Origin: Synechococcus sp. LTW-R
GTDB lineage: Bacteria; Cyanobacteriota; Cyanobacteriia; PCC-6307; Cyanobiaceae
Length of the DNA: 64,000 nt
NCBI RefSeq assembly: GCF_014217875.1
Contig: NZ_CP059060.1
Coordinates: forward strand, 744,001 to 808,000
Reading direction: 5' to 3'
The translations under genes were made by a program, and so were the position numbers. Below, piece by piece: positions 56,736-64,000 of the stretch (position 1 is its first letter; each line of letters starts with the position of its first letter). Under the pieces are notes generated by a model. The model was not told where the DNA came from. It saw only the letters and a program-made list of their open reading frames with translations, and searched no databases.

Positions 56736-56912
56736 ATGGCTGTTCCCAAGAAGAAAACGTCCAAGGGCAAGCGGAACCAGCGCCACGCCACCTGGAAGGG
56801 CAAGGCTGCCGTGGCAGCACAGAAAGCACTCTCCATCGGCAAGGCCGTGCTGAGCGGCCGCGCTCAGGGCTTCGTCTACCCCGTGGCTGAAGAGGACGGC
56901 GACGAGGCCTGA
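56736..56912 (+). CDS. rpmF: Ribosomal protein L32 (bL32)
   Basis: A 58-residue protein: [25 protein letters not shown], the L32 N-terminus, ending EEDGDEA. It lacks the C-terminal Cys zinc motif, as in many cyanobacterial L32 proteins. A terminator lies 52 bp downstream. Confidence 0.9.
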   Translation: MAVPKKKTSKGKRNQRHATWKGKAAVAAQKALSIGKAVLSGRAQGFVYPVAEEDGDEA

Positions 56913-56963
56913 TCGCCCGTCTCCATCGTCCGCTCTCCTCTGCGGAGGAGGGCAGAAGCATCG

Positions 56964-56993
56964 AAGCGCTGCTCAACCGGGTGGCGCTTTTTT
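56964..56993 (+). terminator. Factor-independent terminator of rpmF
   Basis: AAGCGC at 56964-56969 pairs with GCGCTT at 56984-56989 over a 14-base loop, followed by six T (56988-56993). A second, stable hairpin (CTCCTC-TGCG-GAGGAG, 56935-56950) sits just upstream. Confidence 0.75.
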
Positions 56994-57005
56994 GCTGCCA
57001 AGCAC

Positions 57006-57350
57006 TCAGGAGCCGAGCTTGAAGGCCTCCAGGACGACGGCATAGACCAAGCCGATCCTGAGGTTGTCGAGCACAAGCCATCCCAAAGCCGGACGGCACT
57101 GAACGACCCGGGTGCGGATGCGCACGACCAGCTCGAGCAGCAGAACCACGGAGAGCACCACCAAGGGGCGCTGGCCGATCGTCTGCAACCACCAGCTGGT
57201 GACGTTCTGGCCCGCATAGAAGCCGAAGAGCAGGGCGAGCACCCCGACGCTGCGGCGACGCCAACTGCCCTGGAACGATCCCGAGAGCACCTGGGCACCC
57301 TGGCGTTGCAGACGGTCAAAGCGGGTGGCCTGAATGGGCATCCGGGTCAT
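57006..57350 (-). CDS. DUF565/Ycf20-like membrane protein
   Basis: A 114-residue protein with two or three hydrophobic spans (about 34-48, 61-78, 93-111) and the family phrase GQNVTSWWLQTIGQRP. Ycf20 homologues in algae affect non-photochemical quenching, so a thylakoid role is plausible. It overlaps the HAD gene upstream by 4 bp, so the two form a unit. Confidence 0.75.
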   Translation of the reverse strand: MTRMPIQATRFDRLQRQGAQVLSGSFQGSWRRRSVGVLALLFGFYAGQNVTSWWLQTIGQRPLVVLSVVLLLELVVRIRTRVVQCRPALGWLVLDNLRIGLVYAVVLEAFKLGS

Positions 57351-58111
57351 CCGCCTGGAAAGAGCTGCTGGAGATAGGACAGCGTGATCTGCCCCTCAGG
57401 GCAAGCCGGTCCGCGCAAGACCTGACAGGGCATTGCGGGATCCCCCAGACCATCGACCAAGGCAGCGGCACCGGTGAAGTGGGCGTCAGGTTCCTGGAAG
57501 CTCGAGGCACTGCGGGTGGCCAAAACCGTCAGCCCCGCTCCGCAGGCCGCCGTCACCCCATGGCCGGAGTCCTCCACGGCCAAAACCCGATCAGCGCTGC
57601 AGGCCAATCGCTCGAGGGCACGGCCATAGCCCTGGGGATCGGGCTTTTTGGCCGTGACGTCTTCCCCGCAGACCCAAAACTCCAACCAGTCCCGGTGCTG
57701 CTGCAGCTGGCGCGAGAGCAGGGCCTCCACGGCGGAGCGCCCACTGGTGGTGACGATGGCCTGCCGCACTCCCGCGGCTGCGGCGGCCCCCATCAGGCGC
57801 ATGACACCCGGCCTGAGACGGATCTCGCCCGCCGCCACCAGCTCGCCGTAGTGGCGCTGCTTGGAGCGCTGCAGGGCATCCAAACGATCCTCACTCGGGC
57901 GCTGGCCCTCCGCTTGCTCGAGAAAGACCGCCATCCGCTCGCGGCCGCCAGTCACCCGGAGCAACGTGAGATAGAGGGAGGGGTCCCATTGCCAGGGCAG
58001 GCCTGCCTCGGTCATGGCGCGGTTGAAGGCCAGACGGTGCCCATCGAGCTCCGTCTCAGCCAGGGTGCCGTCCACATCCCACAGGAGCGCCTCGGGGGCC
58101 AATCGCGACAC
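57347..58111 (-). CDS. CbbY/beta-phosphoglucomutase-like HAD hydrolase
   Basis: About 254 residues from the GTG at 58111. HAD motif I is LLWDVDGTLAETE (nucleophile Asp), followed by a helical cap, then TSGRSAVEALL (motif II), KKPDPQGYGRAL (motif III Lys) and VLAVEDSGHGVTAACGAG (motif IV). CbbY proteins hydrolyse Rubisco-inhibiting sugar phosphates such as xylulose 1,5-bisphosphate, which would fit a Calvin-cycle organism. The frame is open beyond 58111 over the recJ start, Arg-rich and not family-like. Confidence 0.8.
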   Translation of the reverse strand: MSRLAPEALLWDVDGTLAETELDGHRLAFNRAMTEAGLPWQWDPSLYLTLLRVTGGRERMAVFLEQAEGQRPSEDRLDALQRSKQRHYGELVAAGEIRLRPGVMRLMGAAAAAGVRQAIVTTSGRSAVEALLSRQLQQHRDWLEFWVCGEDVTAKKPDPQGYGRALERLACSADRVLAVEDSGHGVTAACGAGLTVLATRSASSFQEPDAHFTGAAALVDGLGDPAMPCQVLRGPACPEGQITLSYLQQLFPGG

Positions 58112-58209
58112 GGAGCGGCGGACTGCTGGGGTGAGGCTAAGGGAGCTGGACGGTGGGGCCTCGACAGAGTCTTTCCACGGCACACAATGGAGTCCGACGA
58201 ACCGCAGGC

Positions 58210-60150
58210 GTGCTCCTCGAGTCTCCAGAGCAACGCCTGTTGGAGCAGCGTCTCCAGCAGAACTGGCAACTCCCCGCCGCGGTGGACCTGGAGGCTCTCC
58301 CCAGCGGGATGCAGCGGTTGGGGCTCTCGGAACCCATTCTGGCCCTGCTGAACCGGCGCGGCTTCGGCAGCGCCGAGGCGATCGAAGCGCTGCTGGATCC
58401 CGCCGAAGCCCCCGACCCAAAAGAGCATTTCCCCGACTTAGGCCTGGCGGTCAAGCGCCTCAAGCAGGCCTGCAAAACCAACGAACGCCTGGCGATCTGC
58501 GGCGACTACGACGCCGATGGCATGACCAGCACGGCGCTCCTGATCGGCGTTCTGCAGCAGTTGGGGGCCCAACCCCAAGCGGCCATCCCCAGCCGCCAGG
58601 CCGATGGCTATGGCCTGAATGTCTCCATGGTGGAGGAGCTCGCTGAGGACGGAATCCGGCTGATGGTCACCGTCGACAACGGAGTGTCGGCCCGGGAGGC
58701 CCTCGAGCGCGCCCAGGAGCTCGGTTTGGAGGTGATCGTCACCGATCACCACACCATCCCGGAGCAACGGCCACCCCTTAGCGCCCTGCTCCACCCCCAC
58801 TGCACCCCCGAGGGTTCGCCCTACCGGGGGCTGGCCGGCGTCGGCATCGCCTATGTCCTGGCCGGGGCCCTCGCCAAGGCCAGTCGCTCCGCGAAGGCCC
58901 TGGCCATGGCGCTGGACCTCTTCTGCATCGGCACCATCGCGGACATGGCTCCGCTTCAGGGGGTCAACCGCCGCTGGTTGATGGACGGTTTGCCGCGGCT
59001 CAAGGACAGCCCCCTCCCAGGTCTCCAGGCCCTGCAGCAGGTCGCTGGTTTGGACGACGCCCCCATCGATGCCGGGGCCGTTGGCTTCCAACTGGCACCG
59101 CGCATCAATGCCGTCGGACGGCTCGGTGATCCGCGCCTGGTGGTGGATCTACTGACCACGGATGACACGGAGCAGGCCCTCGAGCTCGCCCGGGAATGCG
59201 AAAGCCTGAATCGCCAGCGCCGGGAACTCTGTGATGCGATCGAGGCGGAGGCACGGGCCCTGGCCGAGGCCGATGGGGAGCAGCGCAGCCCCTTCCTGCT
59301 GCTCGCCCAGAGCCACTGGCACCACGGGGTGATCGGCATCGTGGCGGCGCGGCTAGTGGAGCATTTCGGCGCCCCCGTCGCCCTACTGGCCGCCGAGGGG
59401 GATGGGCGGATGCGCGCGTCCGTGCGGGCCCCCAAAGGCTTTGCCGTGGATGCCGCCCTCCAGGCCTGCGGCGATCTGCTGGAGCGCTTCGGCGGTCACC
59501 CGGCCGCGGGGGGCTTCACCGTCAAAGCGGAGCGAGTCACAGCCCTGCATGAACGCTTGAATGACCTGGCGCAGGCCTGGCGGGAACGGGAAGGCCTGCA
59601 GTTGGTTACGCCGGAAGCCCTGCTGCAGCTCGAGGAGATCAACCGGCCCCTCTGGCGTGAACTGCAGCGGCTCGAACCATTCGGCATCGGCAACCCCACC
59701 CCACTGTTCTGGAGCTGCGGCTGCACCATCAGCCAACAGCGGGAACTGCGGGGCGGGCACCTGCAACTGACCCTGCGCCAAGGGGAGGCCCGGGTGCGGG
59801 CCATGGCCTGGCGCTGGGGAGCCATCGGCCACCTCCTGCCCAAGCAGGTGGATGTGGCCTATCACCTGCGACTGAACCGCTGGAACAGCCAAGAAACGCT
59901 GCAGCTCGAACTGGTGGGCATCCGCCCCAGCAGCGGAGACGCCCTGGTGCTGCAGCATCAGCTGCGCAGCTATTGGGTGCGGCGGGACGGCAACGCGGTC
60001 GTCATCCGCAACGCCGACGGTGAGGAATTACGCGGCGAAGCCCAGCGGGGCGGTCCGGACAGCCTCCAGATCGATCACCCCAAGGCGGACCATCCCTACG
60101 TCAAGGCTCTCGTGCAGGACGCGGCTCGCGCGATGGGGCTGGCGGCCTAG
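58210..60150 (+). CDS. recJ: Single-stranded DNA exonuclease RecJ
   Basis: A 646-residue DHH-family 5'-3' exonuclease. Metal motifs: GDYDADGMTS and TVDNGVSA, VTDHHTIPE, then HWHHGVIGIVAARLVEHFG and GGHPAAGGFTV of the DHHA1 part. The C-terminal OB domain (about 490-600) binds ssDNA. I use the GTG at 58210; an open frame extends to 58153. A bidirectional-looking terminator follows the stop by 7 bp. Confidence 0.92.
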   Translation: MLLESPEQRLLEQRLQQNWQLPAAVDLEALPSGMQRLGLSEPILALLNRRGFGSAEAIEALLDPAEAPDPKEHFPDLGLAVKRLKQACKTNERLAICGDYDADGMTSTALLIGVLQQLGAQPQAAIPSRQADGYGLNVSMVEELAEDGIRLMVTVDNGVSAREALERAQELGLEVIVTDHHTIPEQRPPLSALLHPHCTPEGSPYRGLAGVGIAYVLAGALAKASRSAKALAMALDLFCIGTIADMAPLQGVNRRWLMDGLPRLKDSPLPGLQALQQVAGLDDAPIDAGAVGFQLAPRINAVGRLGDPRLVVDLLTTDDTEQALELARECESLNRQRRELCDAIEAEARALAEADGEQRSPFLLLAQSHWHHGVIGIVAARLVEHFGAPVALLAAEGDGRMRASVRAPKGFAVDAALQACGDLLERFGGHPAAGGFTVKAERVTALHERLNDLAQAWREREGLQLVTPEALLQLEEINRPLWRELQRLEPFGIGNPTPLFWSCGCTISQQRELRGGHLQLTLRQGEARVRAMAWRWGAIGHLLPKQVDVAYHLRLNRWNSQETLQLELVGIRPSSGDALVLQHQLRSYWVRRDGNAVVIRNADGEELRGEAQRGGPDSLQIDHPKADHPYVKALVQDAARAMGLAA

Positions 60151-60157
60151 TCAAAAC

Positions 60158-60192
60158 AAAGCCCCCAGGACGGCCATCGTCCTGGGGGCTTT
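60158..60192. terminator. Long factor-independent terminator between recJ and psb30
   Basis: A 14-bp perfect stem, AAAGCCCCCAGGAC with GTCCTGGGGGCTTT, over a 7-base loop. The ends give a short T-run on each strand, so it can stop both recJ (plus) and psb30 (minus). Confidence 0.85.
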
Positions 60193-60215
60193 GAACGCTT
60201 GCAGACCTCAGGGGA

Positions 60216-60323
60216 TCAGAGGGCGCCGCGGCGGTAGAAGAGGATGAAGATCACGGCTGGACCCACCAGGGTGATCAGGAACAGAGCAGCGAAGTTGGCG
60301 ATCAGGTGGAAGTCGATTCCCAT
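60216..60323 (-). CDS. psb30: Photosystem II reaction centre protein Psb30 (Ycf12)
   Basis: A 35-residue single-span membrane protein: [19 protein letters not shown] then [16 protein letters not shown]. The AGP.VI...L..RRG.L end is the Psb30/Ycf12 signature. It is part of the PSII core. Too short for usual gene finders; the terminator directly downstream and the divergent YkgJ gene upstream support a separate transcript. Confidence 0.8.
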   Translation of the reverse strand: MGIDFHLIANFAALFLITLVGPAVIFILFYRRGAL

Positions 60324-60403
60324 GGGAGAACGGCTCAGGAGCTGCACGTGGTTGATGCAGCCTAAAAGCAGAGGGGCCCAACCCGATCGAGCGGGGATCG
60401 CTC

Positions 60404-60422
60404 CTGTGACGGGTTGTCACAG
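60404..60422. promoter_or_regulatory. Inverted repeat just upstream of the YkgJ gene
   Basis: CTGTGAC-N5-GTCACAG, ending 17 bp before the ATG at 60440 and just upstream of an AGGAGG ribosome binding site at 60426-60431. The arms resemble a CRP half-site (TGTGA), but the spacing of seven differs from the CRP consensus of six. It could be an operator for the divergent psb30/YkgJ pair or a leader hairpin. Confidence 0.4.
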
Positions 60423-60439
60423 CACCAGGAGGTTGAACG

Positions 60440-60820
60440 ATGGCTGAGACCCTGCAATGGCGCTGCATCAGCGGCTGCGGCTCCTGCTGCCGCCTGGATC
60501 CGGGGGAGCGCAACGAGGCCCTCGAAGCCCTCGATGAAGAGCAACAACAGCTCTATCTGTCGATGGTGGGGCCCGATGGCTGGTGCATCCACTTCGACAC
60601 CGGCTCCAGTTCCTGCCGGATCTACGAGGAGCGGCCCGTCTTCTGCCGTGTGGAGAACCTGGCCCAGTTGTTTGAGGTCCCAGCGGAGGAGGCCAACGAC
60701 TTCGCGATTGCCTGTTGCCGGCAGCAGATCCGCTGCGAACACGGTGGTCGTGGCATGGTGATGAAGCGTTTCGAGCAGGCGATCCGCCGGCCCGCTGAAG
60801 ACACCGATCGCCAGCCCTGA
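60440..60820 (+). CDS. YkgJ-family Cys-cluster protein
   Basis: A 126-residue protein with the family's zinc or iron-binding cysteine set: RCISGCGSCCRLDPG near the N-terminus, WCIHFDTGSSSCRIYEERPVFCRV and ACCRQQIRC. Function unknown. The AGGAGG ribosome binding site is clear. Its stop overlaps the next gene's start by one base. Confidence 0.85.
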   Translation: MAETLQWRCISGCGSCCRLDPGERNEALEALDEEQQQLYLSMVGPDGWCIHFDTGSSSCRIYEERPVFCRVENLAQLFEVPAEEANDFAIACCRQQIRCEHGGRGMVMKRFEQAIRRPAEDTDRQP

Positions 60821-61173
60821 TGCCTGAGTCCGCCACGAGCAGCGACAGTCCCAAACCCAAAAAAGAGGACCAAGCTGCCAGCTTTGGCGCGGTCTTCCTG
60901 ACGACCTTCACCACCGTCTTCCTGGCGGAACTGGGCGACAAGACCCAGCTGGCCGCCCTGCTGCTCTCGGCTGAATCCGGTCGACCGGTGCTGGTCTTTA
61001 TCGGAGCCTCCCTGGCCCTGATCAGCTCCAGCCTGGTGGGAGTGGTGCTCGGCCGCTGGTTGTCCCGGGTCCTGCCCCCCGGTCAACTCGAGCGCCTGGC
61101 CGGCATCTTGATGATTGGCCTCGGCCTCTGGCTGGGCCGGCAAGCCGCCGTCAGCATGTTCCCCCTGGCCTGA
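60820..61173 (+). CDS. UPF0016 (GDT1/TMEM165) half-size transporter, first copy
   Basis: A 117-residue membrane protein with three spans and the signature ELGDKTQLAALLL at about 37-48. UPF0016 proteins carry this motif twice in one chain; here each copy is a separate gene, and the partner follows 5 bp on. Cyanobacterial members such as Mnx move Mn2+ across the thylakoid or plasma membrane, so a heterodimer for Mn2+ or Ca2+ is likely. Confidence 0.85.
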   Translation: MPESATSSDSPKPKKEDQAASFGAVFLTTFTTVFLAELGDKTQLAALLLSAESGRPVLVFIGASLALISSSLVGVVLGRWLSRVLPPGQLERLAGILMIGLGLWLGRQAAVSMFPLA

Positions 61174-61178
61174 TCGTC

Positions 61179-61493
61179 ATGCAGCTCCCCCTTCTGGCCT
61201 CCACCTTTCTGACGGTCTTCCTCGCTGAACTCGGGGACAAAACCCAACTGGCGATCGTCACCATCAGCGGCACCTCCAACCGCAGCGGAGCGGTCTTTGC
61301 TGGCAGTGCCTCGGCCCTCGTCCTCGCCAGCCTGCTCGGCGCGGGAGCGGGCGGATCCCTCTCGGCCGTCATCCCAACGGACGCCCTCCAATTGGCCGCT
61401 TCGGTTGGCTTCCTCGTGATTGGAGGCCGGCTCCTGCTGAAGGCCGGTCAAGAGGACGACGAGGCTGCCGCAGAAGTCACAGAGGACGCCTAG
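61179..61493 (+). CDS. UPF0016 (GDT1/TMEM165) half-size transporter, second copy
   Basis: A 104-residue membrane protein with three spans and the same motif, ELGDKTQLAIVTI at about 16-28. It pairs with the gene directly upstream to give one full-size transporter with two EGDK-type motifs. The C-terminus ends in an acidic tail, AGQEDDEAAAEVTEDA. Confidence 0.85.
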   Translation: MQLPLLASTFLTVFLAELGDKTQLAIVTISGTSNRSGAVFAGSASALVLASLLGAGAGGSLSAVIPTDALQLAASVGFLVIGGRLLLKAGQEDDEAAAEVTEDA

Positions 61494-61496
61494 CCA

Positions 61497-61521
61497 AACA
61501 GCTCAGTAGGATGGAGCTGTT
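61497..61521 (+). terminator. Stem-loop after the UPF0016 pair
   Basis: AACAGCTC and GAGCTGTT, a perfect 8-bp inverted repeat over 9 bases, start 4 bp after the stop. There is no T-run, so it is a weak terminator or an RNA-stability hairpin. Confidence 0.4.
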
Positions 61522-61627
61522 GCAACCCTGCTGGAAGGCGTTGGCCGTCTTCGAGTGATCGCTGCAGCAAGCAGAACCTCCATCCCCCTGGGGCTTGTCC
61601 GCTCCGCAGAAGCCCTCCCCAACAGCC

Positions 61628-63916
61628 ATGAAGTTCACGGTCGCGGACCTCATCGAGCAGCTCCCCCACCAGGAGCCCCTCAGCCTCAGCAAGCTTGAAA
61701 AAGGGCTCGGCCTGAGCACCAAGGCCGATAAAGAGCAGCTCCGCATCGCCCTCACGGCCCTCACCCGGGTCGGCGTGCTCGAAGAAGCCGATGACGGCAT
61801 TAGCCGCGTCGAAGACGAAGGCCTGATCGAAGCCCGACTCCGTTGCAGCAGCAAAGGCTTCTGCTTTGCCCTGCGCGAGGACGGCGGCGAGGACATCTAC
61901 ATCCGCGACAACCAGCTCAACCACGCCTGGAACGGTGACCGCGTGCTGGTGCGGGTCACCCGGGAGGGCGGGCGCCGCCGCTCGCCCGAAGGGGGCGTGC
62001 AGTGCATCCTGCAGCGCAACACCACCAGCCTGCTGGCGCAGGTGGAGCAGCAGAACGACACCCTCGTCGCGGTCCCACTGGACGATCGCCTGCTGACCGC
62101 CATCAACCTGCCGGCCGGCGACAGCGAACACCTCAAACCCGCCACGGAAGCCGTGGTTGAGGTCAAGTTGGACCGCTACCCCGTCGGCCAACTTCCCCCT
62201 GAAGGCCATGTGGCCCGCAGCCTGGCGGTCAACGCCGGCCCCAAGGCCGACCTGGACCTCTTGCTGACCAAGCACGGCCTGCGGGAGTTGCCGGCGGCGC
62301 CCAAGGCCAGTGCCAAGGCCCCCGACCTCAAAACCCGGGATGACCTAACCGCCCTCCCCACCCTGCTACTGCAGCTGTGGGGTAGCGCCGATGCACCGCT
62401 CCTTCCGGCGGTCTCCTTGGAGCCCCTGGAGAACGGTCAGCGCCTCTGGGTGCACGCCCCGGCCATCGCCGAGCGCGTCAGCTTTGGTAGCGCCCTCGAT
62501 CTCTTCCTGCGGGACCGCAGCGAAGCCCTCTGCGTGGGGGACAGCTGGCTGCCGTTGCTCCCCAGCGCCACCACCAAGGCGGCGGCCTTTAAGGCTGGGA
62601 CCCCGGCGGCGGCCCTCTCGGTCGCCCTCGACCTGAACGCCGAGGGGCAGCTGGAGCACTTCCGCTTCTGCCGCAGCACCATCTCGGCCGATGGACTGGT
62701 CGATGCCAAGGCGCTCCAGGCCCTGGCCGATCGCAAGCCCAAGGCGCGCACCACCCCTGCGGCCCTGAAAGGACTGAAGGATCAGCTCCCCCTGCTGGAG
62801 CAACTGATCGCCCTGGCCCAGACCCTCAGGCAAAACCGCCTCGACCAAGGATCCATCGATCTCGACCTCGGCATCCCGAACCTGGAGGGACTGGCTGAAC
62901 TCGCGATTCCTGAACCGGATGAGCGTCGCCAGGGCTGGATGGTTCAACTCGACCCCGCCCTCTCCACCGCGGGGCTCTTGCGGGAGATGGTCCTGCAGGC
63001 CCACCGGGCCTTTGGCCGCCACATGGCCGCCCTCGAGCTACCGGCCATCTACGCAGTCAATGCCGCCCCGGAAGCCGAGGCCCTCAACGACGTGGCCAAG
63101 GCGGCCCTCGCCCTCGAGATTCCCCTTGAACTGTCCGCCGATGGCAACGCCAGCGCCCAAGAACTGGCTGTGGCCTTTGCGGCGAGCGATCGCTCCCGGG
63201 TGCTCCTGCAGCAATTGCGGGATCCGCTCAAACCGGTGAGCCTCAGCACCGAGGCCGGCGGCAACACCCTGGCGGGCGAAGAGCAGGCCTATGCCCCCTG
63301 GTGCTGCGCGGCCCTGCACTACGCCGACCTCTGGAACCAACACCTCCTGGTGCTGCTGCTGAGCGAAGGCAAGGATCGCCCCTCCGTTCGGCACAAAACC
63401 CGGGTCGACATCGCCTCGGATGCCAGCCATGGGGTGATCGACTGGCCCCTGCTGACCGCCAGTCAGCTCTCCCCCGTTGAAGAGGGGCTGAGCGGAACCC
63501 TCCTGAACCGCCTGAATGAGCGCAGCCGCTTCGTCAGCGAGCTCCAGGGGGATGCCCTGGCCATGGCCCAGGCACGCCAGGCCGAGCCCCTGGTTGGTCA
63601 AACCCTGAATGGGGTGATCAGCGGGGTCCAGAGCTACGGCTTCTTCGTCGAGGTGCCCCCCTCCCATGTGGAGGGGCTGGTGCACGTGAGCTCCCTGAAG
63701 GACGACTGGTACGAGTACCGCTCCCGTCAGAACAAGCTGGTGGGGCGCAAGAACCGCCGCGCCTACATGCTCGGCGACCAGGTCGAGGTCACCATCCAGA
63801 AGGTGGATGTGCTGCGCCATCAAATCGATCTCGCCGTGGTGCTGCCGGAGGGCTACGAAGAGTTCTCCCCCGATGACGCCGATGCGGGCGACGGCGACGC
63901 CAGCAGCGAGGACTGA
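61628..63916 (+). CDS. RNase II/R-like protein with degenerate catalytic residues
   Basis: A 762-residue protein from the ATG at 61628. Domain order is that of RNase II/R: a helical N-terminus, cold-shock domain (FCFALREDGGEDIYI), RNB-like core (about 230-600) and a C-terminal S1 domain (GVISGVQSYGFFVEVPPSHVEGLVHVSSL). Yet the RNB core lacks the DxxDxDD cluster that holds the catalytic Mg (the matching stretch runs from TRDDLTALPTLLLQLW to RLWVHAPA) and the TSPIRRY arginines (ALHYADLWNQH instead). It is probably not a nuclease, but may bind RNA. An 11-codon extension upstream is open. Confidence 0.8.
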   Translation: MKFTVADLIEQLPHQEPLSLSKLEKGLGLSTKADKEQLRIALTALTRVGVLEEADDGISRVEDEGLIEARLRCSSKGFCFALREDGGEDIYIRDNQLNHAWNGDRVLVRVTREGGRRRSPEGGVQCILQRNTTSLLAQVEQQNDTLVAVPLDDRLLTAINLPAGDSEHLKPATEAVVEVKLDRYPVGQLPPEGHVARSLAVNAGPKADLDLLLTKHGLRELPAAPKASAKAPDLKTRDDLTALPTLLLQLWGSADAPLLPAVSLEPLENGQRLWVHAPAIAERVSFGSALDLFLRDRSEALCVGDSWLPLLPSATTKAAAFKAGTPAAALSVALDLNAEGQLEHFRFCRSTISADGLVDAKALQALADRKPKARTTPAALKGLKDQLPLLEQLIALAQTLRQNRLDQGSIDLDLGIPNLEGLAELAIPEPDERRQGWMVQLDPALSTAGLLREMVLQAHRAFGRHMAALELPAIYAVNAAPEAEALNDVAKAALALEIPLELSADGNASAQELAVAFAASDRSRVLLQQLRDPLKPVSLSTEAGGNTLAGEEQAYAPWCCAALHYADLWNQHLLVLLLSEGKDRPSVRHKTRVDIASDASHGVIDWPLLTASQLSPVEEGLSGTLLNRLNERSRFVSELQGDALAMAQARQAEPLVGQTLNGVISGVQSYGFFVEVPPSHVEGLVHVSSLKDDWYEYRSRQNKLVGRKNRRAYMLGDQVEVTIQKVDVLRHQIDLAVVLPEGYEEFSPDDADAGDGDASSED

Positions 63917-63919
63917 ACG

Positions 63920-64000
63920 TTGAGCGACAACACCGCCCAGGCAGCGCTGCTGCCGATTGTTCTGGCGGTGTCCGGGGCCAGCGCCCAACCGCTCGCGGAG
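63920..64000 (+). CDS. ubiX: Flavin prenyltransferase UbiX-like, 5' end only
   Basis: Twenty-seven codons from a TTG at 63920: ...LLPIVLAVSGASAQPLAE, which is the UbiX start (LAV(S/T)GAS...) containing the FMN-binding glycine-serine loop. UbiX makes the prenylated flavin cofactor. The rest lies outside the window. It starts 3 bp after the preceding stop. Confidence 0.7.
   Translation, partial: MSDNTAQAALLPIVLAVSGASAQPLAE

Noticed and set aside
60404-60422. CRP/NtcA binding site
   Set aside because: The half-sites resemble CRP, but the spacing is one base too long, and NtcA needs GTA-N8-TAC; kept only as an unassigned inverted repeat.
1-64000. CRISPR arrays, rRNA and tRNA genes
   Set aside because: None was seen on reading both strands; repeats are limited to the short ones listed.

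Overview
This window is chromosomal DNA of a high-GC picocyanobacterium of the alpha-cyanobacterial (Synechococcus/Cyanobium) type. The evidence is a 300-residue proteobacterial-type phosphoribulokinase, Psb30, an FtsH-family protease, a PSI accumulation factor and DUF3685/DUF3727/DUF1651/DUF565 proteins, in very tightly packed genes with short or overlapping junctions. I assign the organism by gene content only; I see no rRNA, tRNA, CRISPR array, prophage or IS element.

Layout. 1-1.3 kb: glucosylglycerol-type ABC permease (ggtC) followed by a glutamine-synthetase-like gene interrupted by an in-frame TGA. 1.4-11.6 kb: recQ, aroB, a MidA-like methyltransferase, TPM-domain protein, GH104-like muramidase, glycosyltransferase, metallophosphoesterase, nadA, class I fructose-bisphosphate aldolase. 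11.7-16.8 kb: an overlapping three-gene DNA-repair operon (MBL exonuclease, ATP-dependent DNA ligase, Lhr-type DEXH helicase); its usual fourth partner, PdeM, lies 7.8 kb further on at 24.65 kb. 16.8-24.1 kb is the accessory part: many small ORFs, a Cys-rich frame behind a TGA, a PRTase/deoxyribosyltransferase pair, a large AAA+/polyferredoxin membrane gene broken by a TAA, and a low-GC insert of about 1 kb carrying an alpha/beta hydrolase.

25-44 kb: housekeeping and photosynthetic support genes (CBS protein, CDP-alcohol transferase, CSP41-like epimerase, Coq4-like protein, hisA fused in frame to a Trp-rich small protein, a Fur-family regulator, DUF3685, PSI accumulation factor, fumC, phoH, ruvX, proB, lpxD, leuB, prk). 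44-64 kb: pilD, accD, an Idh-type oxidoreductase, class II aldolase, UPF0182, thrC with a MoaD/ThiS-like carrier, bicupin, ftsH, rpmF, Ycf20-like protein, HAD hydrolase, recJ, psb30, YkgJ protein, two half-size UPF0016 transporters, an RNase II/R-like protein that lacks its catalytic residues, and the first 27 codons of a UbiX-like gene.

The most notable signals are three genes interrupted by single in-frame stops where the reading frame continues with conserved sequence beyond (1-370, 17054-17350, 20750-22864), the low-GC insert beside the last of these, the degenerate RNB protein, the TIGR02450-HisA fusion, and the split ligase-associated repair set.
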